The notes beneath the pieces were generated by a model. It saw nothing but the letters and a program-made list of their open reading frames with translations, did no database searches and was not told the DNA's origin. The position numbers and the translations under genes were made by a program. 36,911 bases of DNA from Cryomorphaceae bacterium (GTDB lineage: Bacteria; Bacteroidota; Bacteroidia; Flavobacteriales_D; Crocinitomicaceae): the NCBI GenBank assembly GCA_021299335.1, contig JAJTGF010000021.1, positions 1 through 36,911 on the forward strand, given 5' to 3'. Shown piece by piece: positions 27,088 through 34,922 of this stretch. Position 1 is the stretch's first letter. Every line of letters starts with the position of its first letter.

Positions 27088-27118
27088 TTGATGCAAAGTT
27101 AAGGATTTTGTACTTTTG
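27088..27118 (+). promoter_or_regulatory. Promoter of the mtaB-PTPS-folE-BI-1 operon
   Basis: TTG (27088-27090), 20-nt spacer, TACTTTTG (27111-27118): an exact match to the Bacteroidota consensus. The -7 element ends 5 nt before the mtaB ATG, so the predicted start point is at or next to the A of the start codon. Confidence 0.62.
27094..27101 (-). promoter_or_regulatory. -7 element of the lhgO promoter
   Basis: Minus strand TAACTTTG followed by CATC matches TAnnTTTG and lies 15 nt before the lhgO ATG. It falls inside the spacer of the divergent mtaB promoter, so the two cannot be used at once. No -33 TTG is well placed. Confidence 0.45.
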
Positions 27119-27123
27119 CAGCG

Positions 27124-28431
27124 ATGAATCAGTACGAACGCGTTGCATTTTATACACTAGGTTGTAAACTCAACTTTTCAGAGACCTCCACCATCGCGAG
27201 GTTATTTGAAGATGGGGGTTTTGCCAAGGTAGATTTCGAAGATCAACCCGATATTTTTGTCATCAACACCTGCTCTGTCACGGAAAATGCAGACAAAAAA
27301 TGCAAGCAACTCGTCAAAAGAGCCAAAAAAATTTCACCAGAATCAATGGTGATCATTTTAGGCTGCTATGCCCAGCTCAAGCCCGAAGAAATCAGCCGTA
27401 TTCCCGGCGTCGATCTCGTATTGGGTGCTAATGAGAAGTTCAATGTACTGGCTCATCTCGAAAAGAAAGACGATGTAAAGGTAGTGCACGACAACATCAA
27501 GCACACCCACGACTTCATTCCTTCACATTCCTTCGGAGACCGCACGCGCTCTTTTCTGAAAGTACAAGACGGTTGCGACTACTTCTGTACTTTTTGTACC
27601 ATTCCACTGGCGCGCGGCAAGAGCCGCAATGCAAGTATTGCTCAAACACTACAAGAAGCAGAAAAAATTGCACAAACAGAAGTCAAGGAAGTAGTGCTCA
27701 CTGGTGTCAATATCGGCGATTTCGGACAAGGTGGCGACGAGAACTTCTTTGGACTCGTTCAAGGACTAGACCAAGTCGAAGGCATTGAACGCTTCCGAAT
27801 TTCATCTATCGAACCCAACCTGCTCTCCGATGAAATCATCGATTTTTGTCTGAACAAAGCAGGTCGCTTCGTGCCTCATTTTCACATTCCTTTACAAAGT
27901 GGTTCAGACCAAATCCTAGAGAAAATGCGCCGCAAATACAAAAGCGCATTATTTGCAGAACGCGTTGCGCAAATCAAATCGAGCAACCCAGACACCTGCA
28001 TTGGGGTCGATGTCATTGTGGGTTTTCCCGGCGAGACCGACGAAGATTTCTTGACAACCGTCAATTTCTTAAAAGACCTCGACATTTCCTATTTACATGT
28101 ATTCACGTATTCGGAGCGCGCCAATACAGGCGCACCAAAACTGGGCGCAAAAGTACCTATGGACACGCGAAGAGAAAGAAGTAAAATACTTCACTTGCTT
28201 TCCGATCGCAAAAAAAGAGCCTTTTACGAAACGCAAATAGGTCAAAAAAGACAGGTGCTTTTTGAACAAGAAGAAAACGAAGGCTTTTTATACGGATTCA
28301 CCGAAAACTATGTCAAAGTCAAAACGGCATTCAATCCAGCGCTCATCAATCAAATGGTATCCGTTGAACTCACCGAAATTGACCGCGATGGGCTTATGAA
28401 ATGTAACATTCTTAGTAACTTTGCATCGTAA
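27124..28431 (+). CDS. mtaB: tRNA t6A37 methylthiotransferase MtaB
   Basis: MtaB is a radical-SAM enzyme that turns t6A at position 37 of ANN-decoding tRNAs into ms2t6A. The 435-residue protein has the auxiliary-cluster cysteines Cys14 (TLGCKLNFSE), Cys50 (NTCSVT) and Cys81 (LGCYAQ) in the UPF0004 domain. The radical-SAM CxxxCxxC is at Cys151, Cys155 and Cys158 (GCDYFCTFC), and a TRAM domain closes the protein. The start NQYERVAFYTLGCKLN is typical of MtaB rather than MiaB or RimO. It heads a four-gene unit running to the terminator at 30212. Confidence 0.95.
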   Translation: MNQYERVAFYTLGCKLNFSETSTIARLFEDGGFAKVDFEDQPDIFVINTCSVTENADKKCKQLVKRAKKISPESMVIILGCYAQLKPEEISRIPGVDLVLGANEKFNVLAHLEKKDDVKVVHDNIKHTHDFIPSHSFGDRTRSFLKVQDGCDYFCTFCTIPLARGKSRNASIAQTLQEAEKIAQTEVKEVVLTGVNIGDFGQGGDENFFGLVQGLDQVEGIERFRISSIEPNLLSDEIIDFCLNKAGRFVPHFHIPLQSGSDQILEKMRRKYKSALFAERVAQIKSSNPDTCIGVDVIVGFPGETDEDFLTTVNFLKDLDISYLHVFTYSERANTGAPKLGAKVPMDTRRERSKILHLLSDRKKRAFYETQIGQKRQVLFEQEENEGFLYGFTENYVKVKTAFNPALINQMVSVELTEIDRDGLMKCNILSNFAS

Positions 28432-28443
28432 TTTGGCTTTTTA

Positions 28444-28875
28444 ATGAAAACAACCTACATCACACGCCGCGAAACCTTCAATGCAGCCCATAAACTTTGG
28501 CGCCCTGAGTGGTCCGATGAAAAAAACTGGGAAGTATTTGGCAAATGCGCCAACCAAAACTGGCACGGCCACAACTTCGAGCTCTGGGTCACCGTCAAAG
28601 GCACACCAGATCCAGATACCGGCTTCATCATGAACCTCAAACTCCTGAGTCAATTGGTCAAAACACACATCATCGAAGCCCTTGACCACAAAAACTTGAA
28701 CCTCGACGTCCCCTTTTTAGCTGGTAAAATGGCCTCTACAGAAATCATGGCCATTGCCATCTGGGATATCCTAGCTCCGCTCGTTCTCGAAAACGGCGGT
28801 GAACTCGCCAAAATCAAGCTTGTCGAAACCGAAAACAATTACGTCGAATACTACGGCGGAAAGGAACCTTTTTAG
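28444..28875 (+). CDS. 6-pyruvoyl-tetrahydropterin synthase family protein
   Basis: The family converts dihydroneopterin triphosphate, the FolE product, to 6-pyruvoyl-tetrahydropterin (PTPS) or 6-carboxy-tetrahydropterin (QueD). The 143-residue product has the zinc ligands His16 (FNAAHKLW), His41 and His43 (WHGHNF), and catalytic Cys35. The spacing is Cys-x5-His-Gly-His (GKCANQNWHGH), as in animal-type PTPS (GKCNNPNGHGH), not the Cys-x3-HGH of QueD as I recall it. This favours a tetrahydrobiopterin-type pathway over queuosine. It sits 12 nt after mtaB and 33 nt before folE, consistent with using that enzyme's product. Confidence 0.9.
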   Translation: MKTTYITRRETFNAAHKLWRPEWSDEKNWEVFGKCANQNWHGHNFELWVTVKGTPDPDTGFIMNLKLLSQLVKTHIIEALDHKNLNLDVPFLAGKMASTEIMAIAIWDILAPLVLENGGELAKIKLVETENNYVEYYGGKEPF

Positions 28876-28908
28876 GCCTTTTCACGTTAGTAGCTTAAAA
28901 CAATTCAT

Positions 28909-29475
28909 TTGGAAAATTCTAATTTGCAAGACCTCTACAAAGCAGTCATTGCCCAACTCGGCGAAGACCCTAGCAGAGAAGGCTTGCTCAAAACACCCGA
29001 ACGCGTCGCCAAAGCCATGCAGTTTCTCACGAGCGGCTACGAACAAAATCCCGATGAGCTCATTGAATCGGCAATTTTTCACGAAGCGTATTCCGAAATG
29101 GTGCTTGTCAAGGACATCGAAGTATACTCTATGTGCGAACACCACATGCTGCCCTTCTTTGGAAAGGCACACATTGCCTACATCCCAGATGGAAAAATCG
29201 TTGGACTCAGTAAAATTCCACGCGTAGTAGATGCATTCGCTCGCAGGTTACAAGTCCAAGAAAGACTCACGATCGAAATTCGCGACTGCATCCAACAAAC
29301 ACTTGCACCAAAAGGTGTTGCTGTCGTGATTGAATGTTCTCATATGTGCATGCAAATGCGCGGGGTGCAAAAACAAAATTCCGTCACCACCACCAGCGCC
29401 TTTACCGGAATTTTTATGACCAACGAAACCACGAGAAAAGAATTTATTAATTTAGTACAAGCTAAAATTCATTAA
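28909..29475 (+). CDS. folE: GTP cyclohydrolase I
   Basis: FolE opens GTP to dihydroneopterin triphosphate, the entry to folate and tetrahydropterins. The 188-residue product has zinc ligands Cys76 and His79 ([12 protein letters not shown]) and Cys147 ([10 protein letters not shown]), plus [20 protein letters not shown] and the C-terminal SAFTGIF. The start must be the TTG at 28909: a stop lies in frame 18 nt upstream with no ATG between, and the next internal Met is at residue 37, past conserved sequence. The protein is shorter at the N-terminus than the E. coli enzyme, as is usual in many bacteria. It is followed after 2 nt by the BI-1 gene. Confidence 0.95.
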   Translation: MENSNLQDLYKAVIAQLGEDPSREGLLKTPERVAKAMQFLTSGYEQNPDELIESAIFHEAYSEMVLVKDIEVYSMCEHHMLPFFGKAHIAYIPDGKIVGLSKIPRVVDAFARRLQVQERLTIEIRDCIQQTLAPKGVAVVIECSHMCMQMRGVQKQNSVTTTSAFTGIFMTNETTRKEFINLVQAKIH

Positions 29476-29477
29476 CC

Positions 29478-30194
29478 ATGGAAGATCTCAATTACCAAAA
29501 TTCAGGCTCACTCAGCCAAGACTACGCCCGCGACTTCATCAAAAGCGTTTACAACTACATGTTTGCCGCCCTCACCATTACCGGGGTCATCTCTTACATC
29601 ATCGGTACCAACACCGAACTAATGGCTTCCCTCTTCATCACTGCAAGTGGTGGTGTATCCATGTTCTTTTATGTAGTCTTGTTTTCACCAATCCTCATTT
29701 CCTTTGCCATGGCAGGTGGCTTCAATAAATTCTCCTTTGGGACTTTAATGGCGCTTTTTGTCATTTATTCCGTTTTACTGGGCATGAGTTTGTCCGTCTT
29801 ATTCATGGCCTACTCTACCGGAACACTCGCAACCACTTTCCTTCTGACTGCAGGTTCTTTCGGCTTCATGGCTTTCTTGGGCTACACCACCAAAACAGAC
29901 CTCACCAAATTTGGCAGCTTGCTTTACATGCTCTTGTTTGGCGTCATTATATCGAGTGTCGTCAATATGTTTTTAGGCAGCAGCGGCTTTGATTACATCA
30001 TTTCTTTAGTATCTGTCTTCATTTTCACTGGGCTTGTGGCTTACGAAATGCAAATGATCAAAAACATGGCGCATCAGGCTCAAATGGATGGCACACTTCG
30101 TCAAAAATTAGCCTTATTTGCTGGTTTTCAGTTGTATCTCACTTTTGTCAACCTCTTCTTGTCTTTGTTGCGCCTCTTGGGCAGCAGAGATTAA
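29478..30194 (+). CDS. Bax inhibitor-1/YccA family membrane protein
   Basis: A 238-residue protein with seven hydrophobic segments after a short polar N-terminus (MEDLNYQNSGSLSQDYARDF). The TMBIM pattern is clear: FIKSVYNYMFAALTITG in helix 1 and LYLTFVNLFLSLLRLLGSRD at the end. Bacterial members such as B. subtilis YetJ are pH-sensitive calcium channels. The two aspartates of that sensor appear to be replaced here: Glu190 in AYEMQMIK and Thr222 in LYLTFVNLF. Calcium-leak behaviour may therefore differ, or the alignment may be imperfect. It is the last gene of the mtaB operon, with a strong terminator after it. Confidence 0.92.
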   Translation: MEDLNYQNSGSLSQDYARDFIKSVYNYMFAALTITGVISYIIGTNTELMASLFITASGGVSMFFYVVLFSPILISFAMAGGFNKFSFGTLMALFVIYSVLLGMSLSVLFMAYSTGTLATTFLLTAGSFGFMAFLGYTTKTDLTKFGSLLYMLLFGVIISSVVNMFLGSSGFDYIISLVSVFIFTGLVAYEMQMIKNMAHQAQMDGTLRQKLALFAGFQLYLTFVNLFLSLLRLLGSRD

Positions 30195-30211
30195 CGAGCC
30201 TCCAAATCGAG

Positions 30212-30238
30212 AAAAAGACCCAGTTGGGTCTTTTTTTT
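30212..30238 (+). terminator. Rho-independent terminator of the mtaB-PTPS-folE-BI-1 operon
   Basis: A 10-bp stem (AAAAAGACCC / GGGTCTTTTT, loop AGTT) is followed by more T residues, 17 nt past the BI-1 stop. It closes the unit that begins at the 27088 promoter. Confidence 0.9.
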
Positions 30239-30270
30239 GCCCGAATATCCTATAGAATCAAAACATTGGT

Positions 30271-30278
30271 TATTTTTG
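30271..30278 (+). promoter_or_regulatory. -7 element upstream of the micropeptide and GH3 gene
   Basis: TATTTTTG matches TAnnTTTG and lies 18 nt before the micropeptide ATG and after the previous operon's terminator, where a new promoter is needed. No -33 TTG is well spaced. Confidence 0.45.
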
Positions 30279-30296
30279 AAGCATCAAATTTCAGCT

Positions 30297-30395
30297 ATGT
30301 CAGATAACTTTTTTGAAGGATCAACTGCCGCAGTAGGCACCATCGTCACCATCGCCTTAATTGGCATTATCGTTTCTATCCTCATCTGGGGTTAA
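30297..30395 (+). CDS. 32-residue single-pass membrane micropeptide
   Basis: ATG to TAA encodes a 32-residue peptide: a short polar, acidic start (MSDNFFEGSTAAVG), then one unbroken hydrophobic helix of about 17 residues (TIVTIALIGIIVSILIWG in part) that runs to the stop. The 'positive-inside' charge pattern is absent and the N-terminus carries two acidic residues. It has its own -7 element, sits in a 220-nt gap that would otherwise be unusually long for this compact region, and ends 18 nt before the GH3 gene. I know no family for it; the composition is what one expects of a real small membrane protein, not of random sequence. Confidence 0.6.
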   Translation: MSDNFFEGSTAAVGTIVTIALIGIIVSILIWG

Positions 30396-30413
30396 GACAT
30401 TTCATTCAGCAAT

Positions 30414-31922
30414 ATGCCGTTTAACACCTTATTTTCTTGGTGGATTGGTTGGCGTATGGATCGCATCAACGACTACCGCGATCAAGCTCTTGCAAATCAA
30501 CAGCGCACATTTGAGTTTCTGCTTTTGGAGGGTGCACAAACCCACTACGGAAAGCAGCACAATTTTTCCGCGCTTTCGAGCTATAAAGAATTTCAACAAA
30601 GCGTTCCTCTTTCCGATTACGGCACACTCAAGCCATACATAGATCGCGCCATTGAAGGCGAAACCGATTTGCTCTGGCCAGGAGCTACCAAATGGTTTGC
30701 CAAATCATCGGGTACTACCGCAGACCGCATCAAGATCTTACCCATTACCGAAAGTTCACTCTTGGAGAACCACTATGCGGGCGGCAAAGACTTACTCGCG
30801 CAGTATTACCACAATTTTGAAGGACGCAAACTCTACAATGCCAAGCACCTTATTGTGGGCGGCACAGGCAAAATTGAGCAGCACAGCCACGGCGTGTTTA
30901 TTGGCGATTTATCGGCGATCATCATCAATAACCTCCCGATCTGGACCGAACTGCGCCGCACTCCTAAAAAAGAGATCGCACTGCTCGAAAACTGGGAAGA
31001 GAAACTCGACCGCATGGCGGCATCTGTCCTCGATCAAAACATCTGTATCATTGCTGGAGTGCCGAGCTGGACGCTTTTGCTCTTGCAAAAAGTGCTAGAA
31101 AAGAGTCAAAAAGAATGTATTGCTGAAGTTTGGCCCAACTTGGAACTTTATATTCACGGCGGCATGTCTTTTGCGCCATACCAGGTAGCCTTTGATAAAA
31201 TCATAGGAAACCCAGACATGAACTACGTTGAAAACTACAATGCTTCTGAAGGGTACTTTGGCTTACAAGATCAAAAAGATTGTAAAGATTTACTCTTACT
31301 CACGAATTCTGAGGTCTTTTATGAGTTCATCCCGATGCACGCTTTCGAGGGCTTAGCCTCTAAAACGGTCATTCCCTTAGAAGCAGTAGAAATTGGCACC
31401 GATTACGCTTTGGTCATCTCTACGTCTTCAGGGCTTTGGCGCTACATCATCGGAGACACCATTCGCTTTACGCAAACAGCGCCGTATCGTTTTGTAGTCA
31501 GTGGCAGAACGGCTCACTACATCAATGCTTTTGGAGAAAAACTCATTATTGAACATGCCGAACAAGCCATTAAAGAGGCCTGCTTGACGCACAATGTTCA
31601 AGTGAGGGAATATACGGTTGCTCCTGATTTTTCGCAAACAACGCAGGTTGGACGTCACCATTGGCTTATCGAATTTGAACAAGCCCCAAATGATTTAGAC
31701 GCTTTTACCAGCTCGCTAGATGCCGCACTCAAAAAAGCCAACGCAGACTACGACGCAAAAAGAAAAGGCAATATCAACATCGGTTCTCCGTTAATCACAA
31801 TAGCAAGCCATGGCACCTTCCACCGCTGGCTCAAACAAAAAGGGAAATTAGGCGGTCAACACAAAGTTCCACGCTTACAAAACCGCGACGCATTACTTCA
31901 AGAAATTTTGAGTTGTCAATGA
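30414..31922 (+). CDS. GH3 family acyl-adenylating (acyl-acid-amido synthetase-like) protein
   Basis: A 502-residue protein of the GH3 superfamily, which in plants adenylates hormone acids such as auxin and jasmonate and joins them to amino acids. The ATP motif SSGTT (98-102, in WFAKSSGTTADRIK), the motif YNASEGYFGLQD and the GLWRYIIGDTIRFTQ region are all present, so it should form acyl-adenylates. Bacterial GH3 proteins are widespread in Bacteroidota but their acyl substrate is unknown. The N-terminal start is typical (about 14 hydrophobic residues, then DRINDYRDQALANQ). It overlaps the next gene by ATGA. Confidence 0.93.
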   Translation: MPFNTLFSWWIGWRMDRINDYRDQALANQQRTFEFLLLEGAQTHYGKQHNFSALSSYKEFQQSVPLSDYGTLKPYIDRAIEGETDLLWPGATKWFAKSSGTTADRIKILPITESSLLENHYAGGKDLLAQYYHNFEGRKLYNAKHLIVGGTGKIEQHSHGVFIGDLSAIIINNLPIWTELRRTPKKEIALLENWEEKLDRMAASVLDQNICIIAGVPSWTLLLLQKVLEKSQKECIAEVWPNLELYIHGGMSFAPYQVAFDKIIGNPDMNYVENYNASEGYFGLQDQKDCKDLLLLTNSEVFYEFIPMHAFEGLASKTVIPLEAVEIGTDYALVISTSSGLWRYIIGDTIRFTQTAPYRFVVSGRTAHYINAFGEKLIIEHAEQAIKEACLTHNVQVREYTVAPDFSQTTQVGRHHWLIEFEQAPNDLDAFTSSLDAALKKANADYDAKRKGNINIGSPLITIASHGTFHRWLKQKGKLGGQHKVPRLQNRDALLQEILSCQ

Positions 31923-32716
31923 AATTCACTCCCCTTCTCCTCGGACTTCTCCTCACCAACCTAGTGATTGGTCAAACTTGGGTATTCGAAAAAGAACTCA
32001 CCCTAAAAGACAGCAACTACAACTGGACGAGTGATGAGTGGGGCCAGCTCTACCAATGGAAAGACAACACCGTTTGGTTGCAAAACGAGCAAAATCAGCA
32101 ACCTTTTCAAGAAACGTACAAAACCCTCGGAGACATCAGCGACATCCAGCCCATCAATGGTTTGCGTGGCTTGTTGTTTTCAGAAAACCAACAAATGCTT
32201 GGGCTTGTAGACAATACTTTACAACTACAAGAAGGAATAATCGCATTTTATGAGCTCGATTTTTCTTCAGTCTCAAAAATCGCTGCAAGTTCCAGGCCAG
32301 ATTTTATTTGGATTTTTGACCAGTACCGCGAGCGCCTGATTTTGTACAATTTCAAGCAAGCCGAAGTGATTCAGATTGTAGACAACTGTTTTGGAGGCGT
32401 CAAAGACCCACAAATTGTTCAATTTTTTGAGTACGAACAAAACCTGATCTGTGTACTTAGCAACGGCTGTTTGTATGAATTTGACCGCAACCTCACCTTG
32501 GTTAAAAAGTTGACTTTAACTCCAGGCCTTACCCTATTCGGATACCAAAATGAAATCTGGCTACAAGATCAAAATTATATCGAAAAATTAAAGCCGAGTG
32601 TCCATTCAGGTCGAATTGAACTACCGACTTCAAACTATCAGCAACTTCAAGTTCTACAAGATTTATTTTATTTTCAACAAGGACAAAAAATCAAGGTTTT
32701 TAGACTGAAAATGTAG
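31919..32716 (+). CDS. Exported protein of unknown function, propeller-like
   Basis: A 265-residue protein with a signal peptide (MKFTPLLLGLLLTNLVIGQ). The mature part has repeated short strands with aromatic and Asp/Asn turns (WTSDEWGQLYQWKDNTVWLQ, PDFIWIFDQYRERLILYNF, GCLYEFDRNLTLVKKL, NEIWLQDQNYIEKL), consistent with a small beta-propeller. No catalytic motif or lipobox is seen. I chose the ATG at 31919, which overlaps the GH3 stop, over a TTG two codons upstream. Proteins of this kind are common and uncharacterised in Flavobacteriales. Confidence 0.82.
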   Translation: MKFTPLLLGLLLTNLVIGQTWVFEKELTLKDSNYNWTSDEWGQLYQWKDNTVWLQNEQNQQPFQETYKTLGDISDIQPINGLRGLLFSENQQMLGLVDNTLQLQEGIIAFYELDFSSVSKIAASSRPDFIWIFDQYRERLILYNFKQAEVIQIVDNCFGGVKDPQIVQFFEYEQNLICVLSNGCLYEFDRNLTLVKKLTLTPGLTLFGYQNEIWLQDQNYIEKLKPSVHSGRIELPTSNYQQLQVLQDLFYFQQGQKIKVFRLKM

Positions 32717-32726
32717 GGCGCAATTT

Positions 32727-32757
32727 TTGACGTTTCACTGTAAATGTCGTACTTTAG
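32727..32757 (+). promoter_or_regulatory. Promoter of the deoxynucleoside kinase-hldD unit
   Basis: TTG (32727-32729), 20-nt spacer, TACTTTAG (32750-32757): one mismatch to the Bacteroidota consensus. The predicted leader to the ATG at 32776 is about 13 nt. Confidence 0.45.
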
Positions 32758-32775
32758 CCCTCTAAATTTTTAGTT

Positions 32776-33390
32776 ATGCACGTCGCGATCGCCGGAAATA
32801 TTGGCTCGGGTAAAACCACCTTAACCAACTTGCTCTCCAAACATTACAACTGGGACACCCATTTTGAAGACGTGGATCAAAACCCCTATCTCAACGATTT
32901 CTACCACGACATGCAGCGTTGGTCTTTCAACCTGCAAATCTATTACCTCAATAGCCGCTTTACGCAAATCCAAGAAATCAAAGAATCTACGCATACTGTT
33001 ATTCAAGACCGCACCATCTACGAAGATGCCTTCATTTTTGCGCCCAACCTTCACTCGATGGGTCTCATGACCACCCGCGACTTCGAAAACTATTTCTCGT
33101 TGTTCAATCTCATGGATTCCTTTGTCTCCGCGCCAGATCTTCTCATTTACTTGCGCGCAAGTGTACCAACTTTGGTATCGCAAATCCAGCAACGCGGCCG
33201 CGACTACGAAGAAAGCATCCGCCTCGACTACCTCAAGCGCCTCAACGAGCGCTACGAAGCCTGGATTTCTACCTACGACAAAGGCAAATTGCTCATCATT
33301 GACGTCGATAACAACCGCTTCCCTGAAAACCAAGAAGACCTCGGTAAAATCATCAACGCCATTGATGCCGAAATCAACGGTTTGTTCTGA
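32776..33390 (+). CDS. Deoxynucleoside kinase
   Basis: A 204-residue kinase of the dNK family, which phosphorylates deoxynucleosides (dA, dG or dC) for salvage. The P-loop is GNIGSGKTT (7-15), the catalytic/substrate stretch is IQDRTIYEDAFIFA (Asp-Arg pair), and a lid region has QQRGRDYEESI. It is shorter than many animal enzymes but normal for bacterial dAK/dGK. Substrate preference cannot be read off. It is followed after one base by hldD. Confidence 0.93.
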   Translation: MHVAIAGNIGSGKTTLTNLLSKHYNWDTHFEDVDQNPYLNDFYHDMQRWSFNLQIYYLNSRFTQIQEIKESTHTVIQDRTIYEDAFIFAPNLHSMGLMTTRDFENYFSLFNLMDSFVSAPDLLIYLRASVPTLVSQIQQRGRDYEESIRLDYLKRLNERYEAWISTYDKGKLLIIDVDNNRFPENQEDLGKIINAIDAEINGLF

Positions 33391-33391
33391 C

Positions 33392-34354
33392 ATGATCGTC
33401 GTTACCGGAGCCGCAGGCTTTATTGCCAGTTACTTAGCCGAAGCACTCAACGCAGCTGGGCACCAAGACCTCATTTTAGTAGACGACTTTTCTGTCGAAG
33501 CCAAAAAACCTAACTGGACCCACCTTAATTTCGAACAATGCATAGACCGCGAGGCCTTCTTACCTTGGTTTGAAGAAAACGCCTTCAAGATCAGCTTTGT
33601 ATTTCATTTGGGCGCCCGCACAGACACCACCGAAAAAAGCCAAGAGGCCCTCGACCATCTCAATTTACACTACAGCCAAGCCATTTGGCGCATTTGTAGT
33701 GCCCAACGAATCCCGTTGGTCTACGCGAGCTCTGCAGCTACCTACGGGCTCGGTGAGTTCGGATACAAAGATGAACATAGCCTCAGTACTCAATTACAAC
33801 CGCTGAATTTATACGGGAAGTCCAAAAACGATTTTGATATCTGGGCGCTTGGCCAGAACCAAACACCGCCAAATTGGTACGGACTCAAGTTCTTTAATGT
33901 TTACGGCCCAAAAGAATACCACAAAGGGCGCATGGCAAGTGTCGTGTTGCACACTTACAAACAAATTCAAGAAAAAGGGCAAATGCAACTCTTTCGATCG
34001 CATCACCCAAACTATAAAGATGGCGAGCAATTGCGCGATTTTGTCTATGTCAAAGACGTGGCCAAAGTTTGTCAGTTCTTACAAGACACACTCCCAGCAA
34101 GCGGCCTCTACAATTTAGGGTCAGGCAAGGCACGCACATTTTACGATTTGGCGCGCCTGACTTTCGAAGCGCTAGGCTTGGCACCTTCAATCAGTTTCAT
34201 CGACACTCCTATTGACATCCGAGACAAATACCAGTATTTCACAGAAGCCGACATGTCCAAACTTTTAGCTGCCGGCTATACCGGTGGTTTTCATTCCTTG
34301 GAGGAAGGTGTGGGTAATTATGTGAAGGAATATCTTGTTAAAGAAATAGGTTAA
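33392..34354 (+). CDS. hldD: ADP-L-glycero-D-manno-heptose 6-epimerase
   Basis: HldD inverts C6 of ADP-D-glycero-manno-heptose to give the L-form used in lipopolysaccharide core. The 320-residue extended SDR has the NAD-binding TGAAGFIASYL (5-15), the SSAATYG strand (113-119), Tyr141 and Lys145 in YGKSK, FFNVYGPKEYHKGRMASV and FVYVKDVAKV, all as in E. coli HldD. I chose the ATG at 33392; a much longer reading would lie inside the kinase gene in another frame. No other heptose gene is in the window. It ends at the bidirectional terminator. Confidence 0.92.
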   Translation: MIVVTGAAGFIASYLAEALNAAGHQDLILVDDFSVEAKKPNWTHLNFEQCIDREAFLPWFEENAFKISFVFHLGARTDTTEKSQEALDHLNLHYSQAIWRICSAQRIPLVYASSAATYGLGEFGYKDEHSLSTQLQPLNLYGKSKNDFDIWALGQNQTPPNWYGLKFFNVYGPKEYHKGRMASVVLHTYKQIQEKGQMQLFRSHHPNYKDGEQLRDFVYVKDVAKVCQFLQDTLPASGLYNLGSGKARTFYDLARLTFEALGLAPSISFIDTPIDIRDKYQYFTEADMSKLLAAGYTGGFHSLEEGVGNYVKEYLVKEIG

Positions 34355-34397
34355 AGAAGTAAGTCAAAAATAAAAGCCTCTAAGATTTCAAAGCATA

Positions 34398-34427
34398 AAA
34401 AAAGCCCCGCAATTGCGGGGCTTTTTT
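34398..34427. terminator. Bidirectional terminator between hldD and rplI
   Basis: A perfect 30-nt palindrome with a GCCCCGC / GCGGGGC core and flanking A6 and T6 runs. It serves hldD on the plus strand and rplI on the minus strand, which converge here. Confidence 0.92.
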
Positions 34428-34445
34428 ATTTCCTGAGTAAGTCGC

Positions 34446-34892
34446 TTATTCGCTTACTACTTCAATTTTGAAAGTTTGCTTCACGCCTTTGTAAAGGTTG
34501 GCTTCTGCTTCGAAAGTACCGAGGTCACGAATAGGCTCGTCTTTGATTTTCAAAGATTTGCGGTCGATATCGAAACCTGCTTCGCGAAGCGCTTCTGCGA
34601 TTTGTACAGTGTTGACAGATCCGAAGATTTTGCCGTTTTCGCCAGCTTTAGTAGCAATGCTCAAAGTAACATCTGCGAGTTTAGCAGCAACTGCTTGTGC
34701 TTCAGCCAACATTTTAGATTCTTTGTGCGACTTCTGACGCATGATTTCTTCGTGTGCTTTTTTAGCACTTGCGGTAGCTAATACTGCATACCCTTGCGGG
34801 ATAAGGAAATTACGTCCGTATCCTGGCTTAACAGTTACTACCTCATTGGCGTAACCAAGTTTATCTACATTTTTCTTTAGAATGACTTCCAT
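34446..34892 (-). CDS. rplI: 50S ribosomal protein L9
   Basis: L9 binds 23S rRNA through its N-terminal domain and reaches out along the ribosome to help hold frame. The 148-residue product has the signature EVILKKNVDKLGYANEVVTVKPGYGRNFLIPQG (read in pieces), a long charged helix (34-80) and a C-terminal domain with GKIFGSVNT. It is the last gene of rpsF-rpsR-rplI, 30 nt after rpsR, before the shared terminator. Confidence 0.97.
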   Translation of the reverse strand: MEVILKKNVDKLGYANEVVTVKPGYGRNFLIPQGYAVLATASAKKAHEEIMRQKSHKESKMLAEAQAVAAKLADVTLSIATKAGENGKIFGSVNTVQIAEALREAGFDIDRKSLKIKDEPIRDLGTFEAEANLYKGVKQTFKIEVVSE

Positions 34893-34922
34893 GATTTCTC
34901 AATTATATCGTTCAACAATGAC

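Noticed and set aside
33122-33391. A longer hldD reading that begins inside the kinase gene
   Set aside because: The extra 90 residues are low-complexity Ser/Thr/Lys shadow sequence; HldD proteins begin with the NAD-binding motif that follows the ATG at 33392.
32821-33393. A 190-codon open frame on the minus strand over the deoxynucleoside kinase
   Set aside because: Antisense to a conserved kinase with P-loop; the translation looks like an inverted codon shadow.
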